From JAAYDH01 sp964345825 (GTDB lineage: Bacteria; Bacillota_I; Bacilli_A; RFN20; CAG-826): 23,646 bases of DNA. Below are positions 1 to 9,200 of this stretch, one piece after another (positions within the stretch are counted from its first letter, which is position 1; every line of letters starts with the position of its first letter). The stretch lies in assembly GCA_964345825.1 (NCBI GenBank), contig CAYFSI010000015.1, positions 1 through 23,646 on the forward strand. The letters are read 5' to 3'. The notes beneath the pieces were generated by a model that did not search any database, had not been told where the DNA came from, and was given only the letters and a program-made list of their open reading frames with translations. The translations under genes were made by a program, and so were the position numbers.

Positions 1-7
1 ACAAAAT

Positions 8-38
8 TACAAAATAAAAGGCTTCCAAGCAGGAAGCC
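8..38 (-). terminator. Rho-independent terminator of tRNA-His
   Basis: A perfect 7-bp stem (GGCTTCC at 20-26 pairing with GGAAGCC at 32-38) has a 5-base loop. Read on the minus strand it is followed by a TTTTATTTTG tract. It starts 14 bases past the encoded CCA of tRNA-His, so it most likely ends that transcript. Confidence 0.85.
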
Positions 39-51
39 GTGCTGTTAAGTT

Positions 52-128
52 TGGGGCGAGTAACAGGAGTCGCACCTGCCAATGTCTGGTTCACAGCCAG
101 ATGTGTTAACTGCTTCACCATACTCGCC
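52..128 (-). tRNA. tRNA-His (GTG anticodon)
   Basis: Read on the minus strand, the sequence folds into a standard cloverleaf. The acceptor stem GCGAGTA pairs with TACTCGC, with an extra G at position -1 opposite C73, the hallmark of bacterial tRNA-His. The anticodon loop is CTGTGAA with anticodon GTG, flanked by the stem TCTGG/CCAGA. The T arm CAGGTGCGACTCCTG is present, and CCA is encoded at 54-52. It sits alone between its own TATAAT box (148-153) and its own terminator (20-38), so it appears to be a single-gene transcript. Confidence 0.97.
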
Positions 129-147
129 ATGTATGCTTACAGCGTTT

Positions 148-153
148 ATTATA
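148..153 (-). promoter_or_regulatory. -10 box for tRNA-His
   Basis: A perfect TATAAT lies on the minus strand about 20 bases upstream of the tRNA 5' end, which puts the start site near 141. No good -35 is found at 16-18 bases; TTTACA lies 21 bases upstream, which is too far for a standard spacer. Confidence 0.5.
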
Positions 154-254
154 ATAACAAGAAAGAGTTTACTTTGTAAAGAAAAAAAGTTTTTGCCATT
201 TTTTCTTTTTCTCAGCTTTTATCACTTGGCTAAATTCAACGGAAAGAGGCAAAG

Positions 255-280
255 AAAAAAAGGAATCAAAGATTCCTTTT
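255..280 (-). terminator. Terminator of the M18 aminopeptidase gene
   Basis: GGAATC (262-267) pairs with GATTCC (271-276) across a 3-base loop. On the minus strand the stem is followed by TTTTTTTCTTT. It lies 20 bases past the stop codon at 300. The other side also carries TTTT, but no plus-strand gene is seen upstream. Confidence 0.75.
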
Positions 281-299
281 ATTGATTGAAATTAAGTGA

Positions 300-1661
300 C
301 TATTTCAAGAAAGCGCGATAAGCAAGATAAGCTTCATAGAGGTCAACTTTGCTGATGATTTCCATCGGGGCATGCATATTGAGAACGGCAATGCCGGCAT
401 CAATAACATTCATGTTGTAGTTTCCTAAAATATAAGCAATCGTTCCTCCGCCGCCTTGATCAACTTTTCCAAGCTCAGCTGTTTGCCAAGCTACATTCGC
501 TTCATCCATGATTTTACGGATTTCAGCGTAGTATTCTGGATTAGCATCGTTAGAACCGCTTTTTCCCCGTGAACCAGTGTATTTGTTGAATACAATGCCT
601 TCACCGAAATAAGCGCAGTTGCGTGGGTCATTTACTGAAGCATATAAAGGATCATAAGCTGCTGAGACATCACTTGATAGCATTTTGCTATTTTGTAGAG
701 CTATTCTAGCTGCCCAAATTGGATTCTTATCTTTCAACAAATCAGCCAATTGGCCAATAGCGTTTTCAAAGAATAATGATTGAGCGCCGGTCGCACCAAC
801 GGAACCAATTTCTTCTTTATCGACTAAGATACAGCAAGAAGTGTATACTCCTACTTCGCTGTCTAAGAGAGCCATCAATGAAGTATAGGCACAGCTACGG
901 TCATCATGTCCGTAACCTGCAATCATGCTCTTGTCTAGACCATAGTCGCGAGCTTTTCCGGCTGGGACGACTTCAATTTCAGCAGAGACGAAATCTTCTT
1001 CTTCAATTTGATATTTTTCTTTTAACAAACGTAAGACATTAGCTTTGACAGGTTCTTTTTCTTTTTCATCAACAGGAATGCTTCCTAAAGAGATGTCGAG
1101 ATCTTCCCCTTCAATGGCTTTGCCTAATGGTTTAGCTTGTTGATCAGCGGAAAGGTGAACAAGCAAATCGGTTATGCCAACAACTGGATCATCTTCAGCT
1201 TCTCCGATGTTGACTTCAACAACCGTGCCGTCCTTTTTGCAGATTACTCCGTGTAAGGCGAGTGGAACAGTAACCCATTGATATTTCTTCACTCCACCAT
1301 AGTAATGAGTGTCACCAAGAGCAAATCCTTTGCTTTCATAGACAGGGTTTTCCTTTAAATCAAGGCGAGGAGAATCAATGTGAGCACCAAGAATGCGCAA
1401 TCCTTCGCTCAATGGTTTCTCACCGATGATAAAAGCAGCCACATTCTTATTTTTGTTAACAAAATAAATCTTATCACCCTTTTTTGCGCTCTTAATTTTA
1501 TCAGCAGCGACAAATCCCTTTTTCTCTAATAATTGAATAGCGAAACGTGTGACAAGTCTTTCTGTCTTGCATTCGCTGAGAAAACGTTTGTAATCTTCGG
1601 CAAAATCAAAGACAACACTTTGATTGTCAGTGTATTTTTTCCAAGCATTTTTTCTATACAT
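300..1661 (-). CDS. M18 family zinc aminopeptidase
   Basis: This is a complete 453-residue M18 (aminopeptidase I, aspartyl aminopeptidase-type) peptidase, predicted to remove N-terminal residues from peptides in the cytoplasm using a two-zinc centre. The ordered ligand motifs are all visible: H94 in LGAHIDSPRL, D253 in GYGHDDRS, the E283-E284 pair in VDKEEIGSVGATGAQS, D331 in SSDVSAAYDP, and H430 in VLNMHAPME. Length is normal for the family. The start is set by ACGGAGG about 7 bases before the ATG. It has its own terminator (255-280), and the upstream gene ends in one too (1730-1757), so it is probably transcribed alone. Substrate preference (Asp/Glu versus others) cannot be read from the sequence. 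The N-terminal KNAWKKY style fits the aminopeptidase 1 subgroup. Confidence 0.95.
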   Translation of the reverse strand: MYRKNAWKKYTDNQSVVFDFAEDYKRFLSECKTERLVTRFAIQLLEKKGFVAADKIKSAKKGDKIYFVNKNKNVAAFIIGEKPLSEGLRILGAHIDSPRLDLKENPVYESKGFALGDTHYYGGVKKYQWVTVPLALHGVICKKDGTVVEVNIGEAEDDPVVGITDLLVHLSADQQAKPLGKAIEGEDLDISLGSIPVDEKEKEPVKANVLRLLKEKYQIEEEDFVSAEIEVVPAGKARDYGLDKSMIAGYGHDDRSCAYTSLMALLDSEVGVYTSCCILVDKEEIGSVGATGAQSLFFENAIGQLADLLKDKNPIWAARIALQNSKMLSSDVSAAYDPLYASVNDPRNCAYFGEGIVFNKYTGSRGKSGSNDANPEYYAEIRKIMDEANVAWQTAELGKVDQGGGGTIAYILGNYNMNVIDAGIAVLNMHAPMEIISKVDLYEAYLAYRAFLK

Positions 1662-1729
1662 AATTAAGCCTCCGTATTTTTAAATAATATTCTACTCTAA
1701 TATAAAATAAATTGATAGTGAGGTGCCAT

Positions 1730-1757
1730 AAAAAAGAAGGAGACGAAGCTCCTTCTA
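1730..1757 (-). terminator. Terminator of the DbpA-domain gene
   Basis: AGAAGGAG (1735-1742) pairs perfectly with CTCCTTCT (1749-1756) across a 6-base loop, and TTTTTTA follows on the minus strand. It lies 19 bases beyond the stop at 1776. Confidence 0.88.
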
Positions 1758-1775
1758 ATTTAATTAAGCAATTAC

Positions 1776-2246
1776 TTAGCGGAAAGAATTTTCTTTGCGA
1801 ACGCTAATTTCGACACGAACATCACGGCTTCCATATTTTTGGTTGTTGATGCCGCTTAGAACATCGTCAGTCTTTTCTTTGCCGACTTCGAAGAATGAGA
1901 AACGATCTTTGATGTAGACATCACGGAAGTCGCCTTCACTGATTTCGGAAGCGTGATTGGAAACAAACTTGATTAATTCATCACGGGTTAAGCCATCAAC
2001 TGAACCGATGTTGATGAAGAATCTTTGATTGTTTGGATTGCTTCTGTAGACACGTCCGCCTTCTGGACGTGGACCACGTGGAGCAGCTGAGCTGCGTCTC
2101 ATTTTGAAGAAAACCGCGCATAAATCTTCATCACTAGCGGAAACTCCTTCTTCGGCTAATTCAGCCTTGACTTTGCCTAAGACTTCTTTTTCATGTGATA
2201 AGTCTTCAGCTAAAATCTCTTTGATTGTGTCTTTTAATGAACTCAT
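1776..2246 (-). CDS. Stand-alone DbpA-type RNA-binding domain protein
   Basis: The protein has 156 residues. Residues 75-151 match the DbpA/CsdA C-terminal RNA-binding fold found at the end of DEAD-box helicases: RFFINIGSVDGLTRDELIKF, then IKDRFSFFEV, then NNQKYGSRDVRVEISVRK. No helicase core is present: no Walker A, no DEAD box, and nothing upstream encodes one. Residues 1-50 are charged and helical and resemble the linker that precedes this domain in helicases. Residues 52-72 form an Arg/Pro/Gly-rich hinge. The start is supported by AAAGAGG about 8 bases before ATG. A role as an RNA-binding or ribosome-assembly factor is inferred from the domain; no catalytic activity is expected. It follows a long structured leader (2335-2418) and ends at its own terminator. 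Confidence 0.85.
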   Translation of the reverse strand: MSSLKDTIKEILAEDLSHEKEVLGKVKAELAEEGVSASDEDLCAVFFKMRRSSAAPRGPRPEGGRVYRSNPNNQRFFINIGSVDGLTRDELIKFVSNHASEISEGDFRDVYIKDRFSFFEVGKEKTDDVLSGINNQKYGSRDVRVEISVRKENSFR

Positions 2247-2334
2247 TTGTAATACCTCTTTCTTTGGATAAATGGTTGTCCCGGCTATAATCTATTATCT
2301 TTTTAAATTTTTTCATGAATCATACCGATGGATT

Positions 2335-2418
2335 GGTGTTAGACAAACACCGCTACTCACTTACGACTGATGAGTAGTTTGTTGAGATTTTTCTTAAAAA
2401 TTAAAAACCATCTCACAA
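2335..2418 (-). ncRNA. Structured 5' leader of the DbpA-domain gene (three hairpins)
   Basis: On the minus strand three hairpins lie back to back. The first (2379-2418) pairs TTG-TGAGAT with ATCTCA-A-CAA, with one bulged base, and extends into a T5/A5 stem. The second (2353-2377) is a perfect 7-bp CTACTCA/TGAGTAG stem with an 11-base loop. The third (2335-2351) is GGTGTT/AACACC with a 5-base loop. An extended -10 box (2427-2435) would start transcription about 2420, right at the first hairpin. No T run follows any of them, so this is not a terminator. The coding start is about 90 bases further on. The function is not known. Confidence 0.45.
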
Positions 2419-2426
2419 TTTAATAC

Positions 2427-2435
2427 ATTATCACA
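2427..2435 (-). promoter_or_regulatory. Extended -10 promoter for the DbpA-domain gene
   Basis: TGTGATAAT on the minus strand is an extended -10 (TGn followed by GATAAT). There is no recognisable -35 at 17 bases (AATAGT). It implies a 5' leader of about 170 bases. Confidence 0.4.
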
Positions 2436-2478
2436 TTCATAGAATAAAAACTATTTATATTTAAAAATTAAAAATTTC

Positions 2479-3675
2479 TTATTTAACGAGTTTTGCCAGT
2501 CCGCTAAGAGAAGTTTCACGATAGCCTTCCTTCAAGTCTAGGCCAGTGGAATACATCGTCGCTAGAGATTGGTCAAAACTGACCTTGGCTTCTGTGGCAG
2601 GGATAATTTTTGCCAGTGTCGAGGCATTGATTGCCTTCAAGGCAAATATGGCGCATCTTTCGATACAAGGAATTTGAACATATCCATCGATCGGATCGCA
2701 AGTTAAGCCAAGGGAATGTTCCATCGCAATCTCGGCTGCTTGAGCGACATTATCGATTCCGATATCTTGAACATCAGCTAGCATGGCAGCTGCCATCGCG
2801 CAAGCCACTCCAATTTCAGCTTGGCAGCCACATTCAGCGCCAGAAATTGAAGCATTTGTTTTCGCGATAATTCCAATTAAACCGGCGACTAACAAACCTC
2901 GTACAATTTGTAGACGAGAATAGTTTTTCATTTTGAGATAAGTTATTGCTCCAGGAATGACACCGGCGCTGCCACAAGTTGGAGCGATGACAATTAAACC
3001 ACCAGAGGCGTTTTCTTCAGCAACAGCAAAAGAAGCAATCGCTACATTCATATGAATGTTGCTTTTGCCATTCTTGGCTTTTCGCATGTTCATAAACATT
3101 TCTCGAGCTTTTCGCTCAACTTTTAAACTTCCGGGAAGCAAACCACTAGCCGAAATACCTCTTAATCGAGCATTTTCCATCGTTTGATAAACATTATCTA
3201 AATATGGGATTATGTCTTCCCCTTCTCGCATAATGACGTAATCTTCTAGAGAAATATGGTTCTTTTTGCAGAATAAAATAACTTCTTTTAGGTTATGTTC
3301 AGGATATATTTCCTGACCAATAAAATCATAGGCATTATCTTTGGTAACAATTGTGCCACCTCCGATTGAAAGAATGGTCTCTTTTTCGATGCTTCCGTCT
3401 TCCTTAGTGATGGTAAAAACCATCGTATTGGGGTGTTTCACTGGGGTTTCAAAATCAAATAATATCTCATGAGGGACGAATTTTAATTCATGATTGAGGG
3501 CAAAATCAGTCAAGTGACCTTTGCCAGTTAAGGCCAAAGATCCAAAAAGTGTGACAGAGATAAATTTACAATCAAGATACTTTTTCAAAATATATTGAGC
3601 GGCAAAAACAGGACCCATCGTGTGCGAACTGCTCGGGCCATATCCAACAACAAAGATTTCTTTGATTGATCTCAT
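2479..3675 (-). CDS. sdaA: L-serine dehydratase, single-chain iron-sulfur type
   Basis: This enzyme deaminates L-serine to pyruvate and ammonia with an oxygen-sensitive 4Fe-4S cluster in the cytoplasm. The beta part comes first, with the family signature GYGPSSSHTMGP (residues 11-22). The alpha part follows from about residue 168, with ISASGLLPGS, APTCGSAGVIPGA and SGAECGCQAEIG. The likely cluster cysteines are C284, C326 (TCDPIDG) and C337 (IPCIERC). At 398 residues it is a fused alpha/beta form, somewhat shorter than the ~450 residues of the enterobacterial enzyme, and it lacks the longer C-terminal tail. The ATG follows the stop of the upstream esterase by 4 bases, so translation is probably coupled; the ribosome site is weak (AAAGG or TAGGTG). 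It is the last gene of the 6091-2479 unit, and no clear terminator follows it. Confidence 0.93.
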   Translation of the reverse strand: MRSIKEIFVVGYGPSSSHTMGPVFAAQYILKKYLDCKFISVTLFGSLALTGKGHLTDFALNHELKFVPHEILFDFETPVKHPNTMVFTITKEDGSIEKETILSIGGGTIVTKDNAYDFIGQEIYPEHNLKEVILFCKKNHISLEDYVIMREGEDIIPYLDNVYQTMENARLRGISASGLLPGSLKVERKAREMFMNMRKAKNGKSNIHMNVAIASFAVAEENASGGLIVIAPTCGSAGVIPGAITYLKMKNYSRLQIVRGLLVAGLIGIIAKTNASISGAECGCQAEIGVACAMAAAMLADVQDIGIDNVAQAAEIAMEHSLGLTCDPIDGYVQIPCIERCAIFALKAINASTLAKIIPATEAKVSFDQSLATMYSTGLDLKEGYRETSLSGLAKLVK

Positions 3676-3679
3676 ACAC

Positions 3680-4558
3680 CTATATCTTACCTTTATTATT
3701 TGGTTTGTCTAACCAGAATTGAATTGCATCGTTGAAATAGTGGCTCCAAGCATCTTCGTGATGAGGCATACGGCTATCCACTATCAAGGCTAAACGATTA
3801 GGTTCGTAGCCAATTTTTTTAAAATAACTATGCATCGAAATGGTTGGAGAAAAGAATTGTTTTTCAAACCCTGCTGCTCCAGAATAAAAGAAAATTTTTC
3901 CTTTCATATTAATATGAGAAGAATGATGCTCTAAATATTTAGTCAGTTGTTTGCGAGGATACAATTGAAAAGCGGGAGAAAATGATAAACAAAAGGAAAA
4001 AACATCTGGGTAGGAGATATAACCATTTAAGGCAAATAATCCACCCATGGATGACCCTCCAATAGCTGAGATTTCATTCGTCGAAAAGTTGGCATCCACC
4101 AAAGGCTTTATTTTATTGACCAAAAACGTTAAGAATTTGTCTCCGTAGGCTCCAGAATTTGGTGCGCTGGTGATTGTTTTTAATTTGCTATCGTTAAAAT
4201 CAATTTTAGGAAAGGAGTACTCGAGAATTCGATGAGTGGGATCTTTTGGGCAATCGATTCCAACAATTATGAATGATGGATATCCCTTTTTAATTAGTTC
4301 GTGCATCCTTAAATCTAATTTCCAATCTCCAAAAGCGCTTGTGTATTTATCGACAAGATTTTGGCCATCAGACATGTATAAAACTGGATACTTATTGGTT
4401 GGCTGATAATCCTCAGGAGTATAAAGTCGAATTGTTCGTTTCTTTTCAAAAGGAACATCGATATTAACTTTTGCCAAATAGACTTTTCCATATCGAACAG
4501 TTGTTGGCTTTCCTTGATAAAGGAGAAAAGGATTATTTTTATCCATATATAAAATCAT
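3680..4558 (-). CDS. Alpha/beta hydrolase, esterase D/Fes-like family
   Basis: The 292-residue protein belongs to the putative esterase family (PF00756: esterase D, enterochelin esterase, mycolyltransferase fold). The nucleophile elbow is GGSSMGG with Ser170. The catalytic His is probably H266 or H267 in MPHHEDAW near the C-terminus. An N-terminal beta-rich part (TIRLYTPEDY, then YPVLYMSDGQN) is typical of this family. There is no signal peptide, so it should be cytoplasmic. The substrate is unknown. The gene overlaps the P-loop gene upstream by 20 bases and stops 4 bases before the serine dehydratase start. Met1 (4558) and Met5 (4546) are both possible starts, because neither has a strong Shine-Dalgarno. 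Confidence 0.8.
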   Translation of the reverse strand: MILYMDKNNPFLLYQGKPTTVRYGKVYLAKVNIDVPFEKKRTIRLYTPEDYQPTNKYPVLYMSDGQNLVDKYTSAFGDWKLDLRMHELIKKGYPSFIIVGIDCPKDPTHRILEYSFPKIDFNDSKLKTITSAPNSGAYGDKFLTFLVNKIKPLVDANFSTNEISAIGGSSMGGLFALNGYISYPDVFSFCLSFSPAFQLYPRKQLTKYLEHHSSHINMKGKIFFYSGAAGFEKQFFSPTISMHSYFKKIGYEPNRLALIVDSRMPHHEDAWSHYFNDAIQFWLDKPNNKGKI

Positions 4559-5099
4559 CTTTCATTAGTAAATCTTTTACTTTTCGATATAAATCTTTTG
4601 AGCTTAGTTGGGAAGCATCAAAGGTAGGAAATGACCATTCCTTTATATCTTCTCGAGAGGAATTCACATACCGAGAAAAGGCCGAAAAGTCATGTTGCAA
4701 GCCCATGCTTAAATGAGTTTTATGACGACTTGGAACACGAGCTAGGAAGCGAGAAAAAAGCGTTTCCAAATCTGCGGTTAGATTGACAAAAATTGCTTGA
4801 TATTGATACTTTTCAATAAGGTTTTGCAGTCTTTTTAAATCAGGATTATGAAAATTTGCTTCCAAAATCAAGCCAAGTTCACATGTCATTGCGACTTCGC
4901 AAGTACCAAACATTATGTCCATAGCAGAGCGGCTGAGTTTGAGGTTTTCTTCTCGAGAGGAAAAGCCAATTTGATCCGCGAGACACTCTTTGATTACATC
5001 CTTTTTAAGACATACAAAATGAGTATCTTCTTTTATGTTATCGGCGAGGGTTGATTTACCGCTGGCAATGTCTCCCAAAATGATAATTATTTTCTTCAT
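4539..5099 (-). CDS. P-loop NTPase, AAA_33/kinase-like
   Basis: The 186-residue protein opens directly with a beta strand and Walker A motif (IIIILGDIASGKSTL; K15, S16, T17), the layout of small nucleotide- or metabolite-kinases in the AAA_33 group. DVIKECL (residues 39-45) matches the segment that follows strand 2 in that group. LILEANF (77-83) is the probable second strand/Walker B region, and arginines in SRFLARVPSRH (110-120) look like a lid. No partner domain is fused, and the phosphate acceptor is unknown. It lies 17 bases after the propeller gene and overlaps the esterase gene by 20 bases, so the three are almost certainly co-translated. A zeta-toxin-like role is unlikely, because no antitoxin-sized partner is present. 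Confidence 0.7.
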   Translation of the reverse strand: MKKIIIILGDIASGKSTLADNIKEDTHFVCLKKDVIKECLADQIGFSSREENLKLSRSAMDIMFGTCEVAMTCELGLILEANFHNPDLKRLQNLIEKYQYQAIFVNLTADLETLFSRFLARVPSRHKTHLSMGLQHDFSAFSRYVNSSREDIKEWSFPTFDASQLSSKDLYRKVKDLLMKDDFIYG

Positions 5100-5116
5100 A
5101 TCTGCTTTCTATAGAA

Positions 5117-6091
5117 TTAATTGAAAATATCAAGAGCCATTATTTTATCGGCAAAGAAAAATTTACCAAAGATGTATTTGTTGCACGCTGATTCATTGAA
5201 AACAATGAGATTTCCATCAGCATCAAAATCTAAATCTTCCATCATTGGAGGGGCCTGAATAACATCGGTTGGTGTATCTAAAACTAGTAGAGGAGCGCCA
5301 TATAAAACTTCACCTGAATCACTAAGCTTTGAGGAGTCATATATGAAGAATCGAGATGATGCTATCCCATAGGAAGTTGAAAGAACGATTGTGCCATCAT
5401 CATTGATGGCAAATCCTTGTACCTGATCACGAATCGATATATTGGCTAGTGGAACAACGCTTCCAATTCCATCATAATTGGTGTTAAAGAAAGAAACATT
5501 GTATTGAGACACAATGGCGTTATTATCGCCATACGGGTGATTACAAACATAGTTATGTTTAGCATCATGGAATTCTCCAACATATAAGAATTCTTCATTA
5601 GCGAAGACAAACGAGGCATTATTGTTGACTTCATAGCCAATGCCAATGTCGATTTGGCCTGTCGTATTATTGATGACTTGGGTATTTAGATCAATTACAT
5701 AGATGTGTCCACCATCCGCGATATAAACATATGAGCCACTAGTGGCGACTCCTCCGACATGGCCAGTGAATGGTTCATCATCTTCATATAAAGCAAGAGA
5801 TATTACTCCTTCTACACCATTGCCTACCGCATACAAGTAAGAACCTTTGTTACTATAACTTGTCGTTAAATAGACATCTTCAGTTTCTGAATAAGCTAGT
5901 CCTTGGGGGGTTGTCCCACTATTGATACCAGGAATCTGGGTTATTTCTTTACTAATGCGAAAGTATTCACTATAAATCGCATACTTGGCAATATTGCCTC
6001 CCCCAATAACAAGGACAAATAAACCAGTCAGAGAACCAAAAATTCCAATTAATACTTTTGCCCAAATTGGCAGCTTACTTTTCTTCTTCAT
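5117..6091 (-). CDS. Membrane-anchored extracellular beta-propeller-like protein
   Basis: This 324-residue protein starts with a basic stretch (MKKKSKLPIW) and one hydrophobic helix at about residues 13-34, without a clear signal-peptidase site, so it is probably anchored with the C-terminal part outside. The rest consists of repeated short beta segments of the kind seen in lactonase/strictosidine-synthase-like propellers: PQGLAYSETEDVYLTTSYSN, then GGVATSGSYVYIADGGHIYV, then VQGFAINDDGTIVLSTS, then MEDLDFDADGNLIVFNE. Acidic loops such as DFDADGN could bind calcium. The start has a good ribosome site (TTGAGGT). It is the first gene of the unit that runs to 2479. The precise family was not recognised, and enzymatic or binding function is unknown. 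Confidence 0.65.
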   Translation of the reverse strand: MKKKSKLPIWAKVLIGIFGSLTGLFVLVIGGGNIAKYAIYSEYFRISKEITQIPGINSGTTPQGLAYSETEDVYLTTSYSNKGSYLYAVGNGVEGVISLALYEDDEPFTGHVGGVATSGSYVYIADGGHIYVIDLNTQVINNTTGQIDIGIGYEVNNNASFVFANEEFLYVGEFHDAKHNYVCNHPYGDNNAIVSQYNVSFFNTNYDGIGSVVPLANISIRDQVQGFAINDDGTIVLSTSYGIASSRFFIYDSSKLSDSGEVLYGAPLLVLDTPTDVIQAPPMMEDLDFDADGNLIVFNESACNKYIFGKFFFADKIMALDIFN

Positions 6092-6192
6092 ATTAGGTAC
6101 CTCAAGTATTATTATCTATTCAAAAATAGAATAAATCTATAAAAATGGAACGTGAAGAACCAACAGGCTTATTTTCTATCTTCGAAGCAAAT

Positions 6193-6220
6193 AAAAAACC
6201 AGAAACGAGTTCTGGCTTTT
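6193..6220 (-). terminator. Terminator of the M6 metalloprotease gene
   Basis: CCAGAA (6199-6204) pairs with TTCTGG (6210-6215) across ACGAG. The minus strand continues TTTTTTATTT. It is 11 bases past the stop at 6231. Confidence 0.88.
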
Positions 6221-6230
6221 TGGAAAAATT

Positions 6231-9200
6231 TTAGGATCTCGTCAATGTGATTGTCGCCGTGGCGGATGCTCCACTGCCAGTAATTACTACTGAGAATGAC
6301 CATCCAAGATTAGTATTACTATTAAGCTTTCCGTTATTGACGAATTGAGACCCATAAGTGCTCATACTGAAACTTTGCCCATTTGTGAAGAGGTTACCTG
6401 CCGAGAAATCGGCAGTTGGCTTGAAGGTTTCAGCTGTGTTATTTCTTATTAATTGTAATAAGTTGTAATTGGCGTAGCTTTGTCCAAGAGGAGAAATATA
6501 TGAGGTAGAGGAATCACCGGCCTTGTAATAAGTATTGCTCATCGCGTGATAAATGTTATTAAGGGAAACATTTGAATGTAGAGATTTGGAATATGAATAT
6601 CCTGAATATGTTGTCAATCGAGCATCAACGTGCCATAAACGAATACCAGTTGTGCTTGGACCAAGAGGATAATTGTCATTATAGGTATAAGTTGAATCCA
6701 TTTGATTTAATCCAGTCGGAGTATAAAGCTCTAATAATAAATACTCATCGAAAGGAGAATTATAAGCGTTCCAACTTGGGGTTAAGAGAATTAAATCATG
6801 AGTAGTTTGGAATGCTCCAATTGTAATTGACCCACTTGTTGTCGGGATATATGGATCAGCCCAACCGAGCGCCATTACTGAGTATGGGTCATGTCCACCG
6901 ACGTTGTAGTCTTGCATGGAGAATCCTCCGCCTGGGCTGTAACTGCCACTATAGTCATAGTAATCATCTAAGCCGAAGACGTGGCCCATTTCATGGGTGA
7001 AGGTATGGGAGTCAACATTACAGTGAGAGGTATCACCACCGTTATAGCTTGTTCCAGCGCGACTTGTAGCCGTGCTTCTTCCATACATAAAGTCATATGA
7101 AGCCCAGAAGAAAGCATTAGCTTTTGGACTGCTCGTCGAAGCGGTGCCTTGTAACCAGTAGCAATAGGCCCATAGATTTTCATAAGAACTTCTGGCAGCT
7201 GAGTAATCAGGTGCGCCAGGAATGAGCAGTACTCCATCAAGGTAGCCATCACCATCAGTGTCATAATTTTGTCTTGAATCAATAGGATTGTTGGTGAAAT
7301 ACCAGTCAGAGGCGGTTGTAACCAAAGTGGTAGTCCTGGTTTGGCCTTGTGAAGCATCGCCGTAATAGGCAGTATTTTGACCAGCATTGTACCATTCTGA
7401 GACAGTGCCAGTGAGGTTCACTCGCCCTTTTGACTCTTCATTGTAGAAGGATGATACACTATGCCATCCAGTTGAACTGGCTGTGCCAAAATAAACATCA
7501 GTAATATCCGAAAGAACATTGGCTTTTTTAGTTTCCGATGTGATATAGGTGCTTGAATCAGTGAACCAAACGGGAATTACGAGTAATTTTGGATCGCCAC
7601 TTGAAGGGGTACTGTCGAAAGCATACATGTTGTTATTCGTATAATCGGTATAGTCATAAGCCATTGCTGTCTTTTGCATGACCGGAGCGGCTGTAACATT
7701 GACAGTACATGTATCGGTAAATCCACCACTTGTGGTTGTGACGGTGATTTTAGCTGTGCCAATTGATTTTGCAGTGACAAGACCAGAAGTGCTGACCGAA
7801 GCAACGCTTGGAGCGGTGCTTGCCCAAGTCAAGGCTTTATTAATGGCATCGTTAGGAGTAATGTTTGCCACTAATGTCGCGCTTTGTCCAACTTCTAAGG
7901 ATAGACTGCCTTGGTCGATTGATACGCCAGAAACATTAACAGCAACGACAGTAACAGCGATGTTGCAATAGATGGAAGAATTAGTGGAATCATAAACTTT
8001 GAGAGTCCAGTTCCCCGCTGTTCCAAAGACATTGGTTATATCGTAATTGATTTGCCCAGGAGTAATAAGAGCGAGACTTAATCCATAAGAAGATAAGTCA
8101 GCATATGCTAAATTTGAGGCGGTTGAGCTATCGCTAAAGGTGAGATCAACCAGTAAGTTATCAGTCAGAAGAAGTGTGTCACTTGTGGTGAATTGATCCT
8201 CGGCGAGAATTGCTTCAATAGAACTGATAAAAATAGTGTTTTCTCCAACAATTAAACTGATACGAACAGGGATGTAAGATTTATAAGAGACACTTAAGGT
8301 ATAATTTCCTGCGCTTCCAAAGGAAGAGGAGGAGGAAACAACCTCATTTTTTGAATTTTTGATGGTATAAGTAAAATTGTTACTTCCAGTACCTTTTGTA
8401 AGACTAGAAGTCGTTCCATCAGAGAAATGGGCGGAAACAATTAAACCATTATCATTATCGAAAATACTTCTTTCTTGATAACTAGAAGCATTGCTATCGG
8501 TAGCCGTGAAACCAACCTCATCAACTGGAGCGGGGATTGTTTTTCCTTGCGAATAAAGCATGATGCGATAAATAGCTAAACGACGTTTAGAAACTGTCGA
8601 AAAAATCAAACTCGATTGTTTGGCTTCAAATGCCCATTCAAGGGTTTGCGCTGAATCAATATCGGCCGCGCTTCCACTTCTTTTTGCAGTAAATCCTTTG
8701 CTAGTTGCAGAGGCTGAAGATCCTGCTATAGAAAGATTTGATGTTCCTGTATCATAAGCTAAGCCAATAACCGATATTTTATCAACTTGAAAGGCTGATA
8801 ATAGATTAATAGTCAAGGTACCATTATTTTCTGAAGAACCAAGACCAATTCCACCATATCTTTTTTGATACGCTTTACTACTCGTAATGGTGCTTGCCAC
8901 ATCAATTTCATTTGTATGTGCTAAATCGGAATAACTTAAACCATTTACGTATGTAACGTTGGTCTCCGTGGTTGTTACAACATCCGCGACATTGGCGGGA
9001 TTCCAAAAATCTATGACGCCAATTAAGGCGCCTTCGTAGTTACCATCAGCTTCTTCATTAACAGTGCAGGTATATCCATATGAGACGCTATACAAGTCGA
9101 CTTTTGCATTTAAAGCTGAGAACTCAACATAATATGGATGAGAGGATAAAGTATAAGTTTGTTCCGAAACAGCATCGTTATACGCTCCCCAAGTAGAAGC

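Noticed and set aside
4539..5099. Zeta-type toxin of a toxin-antitoxin pair
   Set aside because: The P-loop start fits, but no small antitoxin gene is adjacent and the gene sits in a metabolic-looking unit with an esterase and serine dehydratase.
6968..7387. A long minus-strand reading frame of 139 codons inside the protease gene
   Set aside because: It is a shadow in another frame of the clear protease coding sequence, with no ribosome site or family match.
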